Positions 5,393 through 7,223 of a stretch of DNA of 7,223 nucleotides are shown in pieces. The position numbers were made by a program, and so were the translations under genes. The notes below the pieces were generated by a model. It made no database searches, was not told the DNA's origin, and saw only the letters and a list, made by a program, of their open reading frames with translations. The first letter of the stretch is position 1. Each line of letters begins with the position of its first letter. The stretch is from Lysobacteraceae bacterium (GTDB taxonomy: Bacteria; Pseudomonadota; Gammaproteobacteria; Xanthomonadales; Xanthomonadaceae): contig JAIXTZ010000066.1 in assembly GCA_027483745.1 (NCBI GenBank), forward strand, positions 1 to 7,223, read 5' to 3'.

Positions 5393-6748
5393 TCAGGCTC
5401 CGCCGCCCGCCACCGTCATCCGCCCGACCAGCAGGCTGCCCACGGCGGTGGCCGAGCGGCGATCGACGTCGGCACCGAGGGCCTCGATACCGAGGAACAT
5501 GTCGCGGAGGTTGGAGGCGATGGTGAGTTCGTCGACCGGATAAGCGAGGGCGCCGTCCTCGACCCAGAAGCCGGCGGCGCCGCGCGAGTAGTCGCCGGTG
5601 ACGGTGTTGACGCCCTGCCCCATCAGCTCGGTCACCACGAGGCCGCGGCGCATTCCCTTCAACATCGCCTCGAAGCCCTCGGCATTGGCCGCCACCTCGA
5701 GGTTGTGCACGCCGCCGGCATTGCCGGTGCTTTCCAAGCCGAGCCGCCGCGCGGAATAGGTGCCGAGCACGTAGCGCTGCAGCACGCCGCCATCGACGAG
5801 TGCCGATTCGCGCGTGGCCACGCCGTCGGCGTCGAAATCGCCGCTGCGCCAGCCGCCCACGAGGTGCGGACGCTCGACGATGCGGAACCATTCGGGGAAC
5901 AGCCGTTGCCCCTGCGCCCCGACGAGGAAGCTGGCCTTGCGGTACAGCGCCCCGCCCGACACGGCCCCGACCAAGTGCGCCACCAGCGAGCGCGCCACCT
6001 CGGGCACGAACAGCACCGGGAACTCGCCGGTCGGCGCGCTGCGCGGATCGAGCCGCGCCAGCGTGCGCTCGGCCGCCTTGCGCCCCACTTCAGCGGCGCT
6101 CTCGAGGGCGTCGGCGCGCAGGGCCGCGGTGTACCAGTATTGGCCCTGCATGGCCTCGCCGGCACCGGCGATCAGCGAAGCGCTGATCGAATGACTGGTG
6201 CTCTTCTCGCGGCCGACGAAACCGTGCGAGTTGGCGTAGACCGACAGGCCCTCGTTGGTCGAAACGGAGGCCCCCTCGGAGTTGCTGATGCGCGGGTCGA
6301 ACGCGCGGCCGGCCGCTTCGGCCTCCAGCGCCAGCGCCACCGCGGCATCGGCCTCGATCGCCCACGGGTGCCACTGGTCGAAATCGCGCGATTCGCGCGC
6401 CATGCGGGCTTCGTCGGCCAGCCCGTTCGCCGTGTCCGGCTCGGTGTGCCGGGCGATGGCGCAGGCCATCTCGACGGTGCGCTTCAGGCTCTCGGGCTTG
6501 AGGTCGGCGGTGCTGGCGTTGGCTTTGCGCTGGCCGAAGTAGACGGTGACAGCGATGCCACGGTCGCGCGTGCGCTCGACCGATTCGACCTCGCCCATGC
6601 GGACGTTCACGTTCAGGCCGCGCTCGTCGTTGGCGCTGGCCTCCGCCTGCGAGGCGCCGAGGCGCCGGGCTTCCGCCACGGCAAGGGCCGAGAGCTCGGC
6701 GAGGCGGTCGAGGGTGGCTTCGGCGTCGGAAGATCGGGTGGAGGTCAC
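5393..6748 (-). CDS. pmbA: PmbA/TldE, TldD partner subunit of the peptide-maturation metalloprotease
   Basis: PmbA (TldE) forms a cytosolic heterodimer with TldD, a zinc protease that trims peptides such as microcin B17 precursor and the antitoxin CcdA. The 451-residue product (E. coli 450) matches along its length: RMGEVESVERTRDRGIAVTVYF (50-71), DPRISNSEG (151-159), YANSHGF (171-177), HLVGAVSGGALYRKASF (258-274), YSARRLGLESTGNAGGVHN (331-349) and VVTELMGQGV with TGDYSRGAAGFWVE (371-398). The TldD-type HExxxH metal site is absent, with HLVGAV at the comparable place, as expected for the non-metal-binding partner. The start is a GTG (6746-6748) preceded by AGGA with a 7-base gap; no nearby ATG fits. 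tldD is not in the window, which is normal. It is divergent from darP across 41 bp, the same arrangement as pmbA-yjgA in E. coli. Confidence 0.96.
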   Translation of the reverse strand: MTSTRSSDAEATLDRLAELSALAVAEARRLGASQAEASANDERGLNVNVRMGEVESVERTRDRGIAVTVYFGQRKANASTADLKPESLKRTVEMACAIARHTEPDTANGLADEARMARESRDFDQWHPWAIEADAAVALALEAEAAGRAFDPRISNSEGASVSTNEGLSVYANSHGFVGREKSTSHSISASLIAGAGEAMQGQYWYTAALRADALESAAEVGRKAAERTLARLDPRSAPTGEFPVLFVPEVARSLVAHLVGAVSGGALYRKASFLVGAQGQRLFPEWFRIVERPHLVGGWRSGDFDADGVATRESALVDGGVLQRYVLGTYSARRLGLESTGNAGGVHNLEVAANAEGFEAMLKGMRRGLVVTELMGQGVNTVTGDYSRGAAGFWVEDGALAYPVDELTIASNLRDMFLGIEALGADVDRRSATAVGSLLVGRMTVAGGGA

Positions 6749-6789
6749 TGCGTTATCCTGTGCATCGTTTACCTGTAGGGCCCCGGCGC
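6749..6789. promoter_or_regulatory. Divergent pmbA/darP intergenic region
   Basis: This 41-bp gap separates two divergent starts and holds both ribosome-binding sites: AGGA for pmbA (plus-strand TCCT 6756-6759) and AGGG for darP (6777-6780). TATCCT (6754-6759) is a possible darP -10 but has no good -35 and overlaps the pmbA ribosome-binding site. At least one promoter must extend into coding sequence. I could not place either with confidence. Confidence 0.4.
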
Positions 6790-7223
6790 ATGCGCGGACG
6801 CGACCCCGAAACCGGCGAATTCCTCGACGAGAGCCGCAGCGCGAAGCGGCGCGACGCCCTCGACGTCCTGGCCATGGCCGGCAAGCTGATGGACACCAGC
6901 CCGGCGGCCCTCGCCCTGCTGCCCATGCCCGACGAACTGCGCGAGCTCGTCATCGACTCGCAGCGCATCACCTCGCACATCGCCCGCAAGCGCCAGACCC
7001 AGTGGCTGGCAAAGCAGATGCGGCGCGAAGACGACGCCGTGCTGGATACGCTGCGCGCGGCCCTTGAGCACACGAAGGAGGACGCGCGCCGAGAAGCCGC
7101 GGCCCTGCATCGCGTGGAGCACTGGCGGCTGAAGATCGTCGATGGCGGCGATGCCGGCCTCGCGGAGTTCATCGCGCTCTACCCGATGGCCGACCGCCAG
7201 CAGCTGCGCACGCTGGCGCGCAA
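6790..7223 (+). CDS. darP: Dual-action ribosomal maturation protein DarP (YjgA, DUF615), 3' end outside window
   Basis: DarP/YjgA associates with late 50S ribosomal precursors and helps their final maturation. Translating from the ATG at 6790 gives 144 complete codons to the window edge without a stop. Family features are clear: RSAKRRDALDVLAMAGKLM (16-34), the LPMPDELRELVIDSQRITSH segment (44-63) matching the E. coli region that ends in AQRIKMEG, the basic helix ARKRQTQWLAKQMRRED (65-81), HRVEHWRLKIVDGGD (107-121) and YPMADRQQLRTLAR (131-144), the near-universal DRQQLR block. E. coli YjgA has about 183 residues, so some 30-40 residues are missing. The N-terminus is about 20 residues shorter than E. 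coli, but AGGG 9 bases upstream supports this start. Adjacency to pmbA in divergent orientation repeats the E. coli arrangement and strengthens both calls. Confidence 0.95.
   Translation, partial: MRGRDPETGEFLDESRSAKRRDALDVLAMAGKLMDTSPAALALLPMPDELRELVIDSQRITSHIARKRQTQWLAKQMRREDDAVLDTLRAALEHTKEDARREAAALHRVEHWRLKIVDGGDAGLAEFIALYPMADRQQLRTLAR

Noticed and set aside
5319..5891. N-terminal extension of the DUF4870 protein reaching into pmbA
   Set aside because: It overlaps the pmbA 3' end in another frame and is arginine-rich. The true start at 5318 has a good ribosome-binding site and family-like length.
5366..6778. 470-codon plus-strand open frame opposite pmbA
   Set aside because: pmbA matches its family over its full length on the other strand. 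This frame shows only complementary-strand composition and no motif.

Overview
This is ordinary, gene-dense chromosomal DNA from a high-GC Gram-negative bacterium, most likely a gammaproteobacterium of the Xanthomonadales/Lysobacterales type. Three things suggest this: the GC-rich codon use; two exported envelope proteins, one an outer-membrane beta-barrel; and gene neighbourhoods typical of gammaproteobacteria (accA near tilS, xseB next to ispA, pmbA divergent from darP/yjgA). The taxonomic call is inference from gene content, not a marker-gene result.

Layout. Positions 1-570 hold the 3' part of accA (fatty-acid synthesis), whose 5' end lies outside the window. A 214-bp gap follows, with a stem-loop at the accA stop codon, a small inverted-repeat element resembling proteobacterial REP-type repeats, a weak promoter candidate and a leader hairpin. 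Next is a two-gene unit (785-2346): an outer-membrane porin-like barrel, then 14 bp later a small secreted protein resembling one lobe of a phosphate-binding (PstS-type) protein. It ends at a clear intrinsic terminator (2371-2401). A tightly packed housekeeping run follows: tilS (tRNA-Ile lysidine synthase), xseB (exonuclease VII small subunit) and ispA (farnesyl diphosphate synthase), with a 9-bp gap and then an 11-bp overlap.

At 4937/4938 the strand switches. The stop codon of ispA abuts the stop codon of a convergent small membrane protein gene (DUF4870 family). Upstream of that gene, on the same minus strand, is pmbA/tldE. Divergent from pmbA across only 41 bp is darP (yjgA, DUF615), which runs off the right edge.

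How the genes relate. Most encode unrelated housekeeping functions: lipid and isoprenoid precursor synthesis, tRNA modification, DNA repair, peptide maturation and ribosome assembly. The only accessory-looking part is the porin plus single-lobe binding protein pair. It has no ABC transporter components beside it and sits between the conserved neighbours accA and tilS. I found no CRISPR array, RNA gene, transposase, toxin-antitoxin pair or phage gene. No clearly novel system is visible. The points most worth checking are the porin/binding-protein module, the terminator of the minus-strand gene lying inside the ispA coding end, and a terminator tail shared by two sites.
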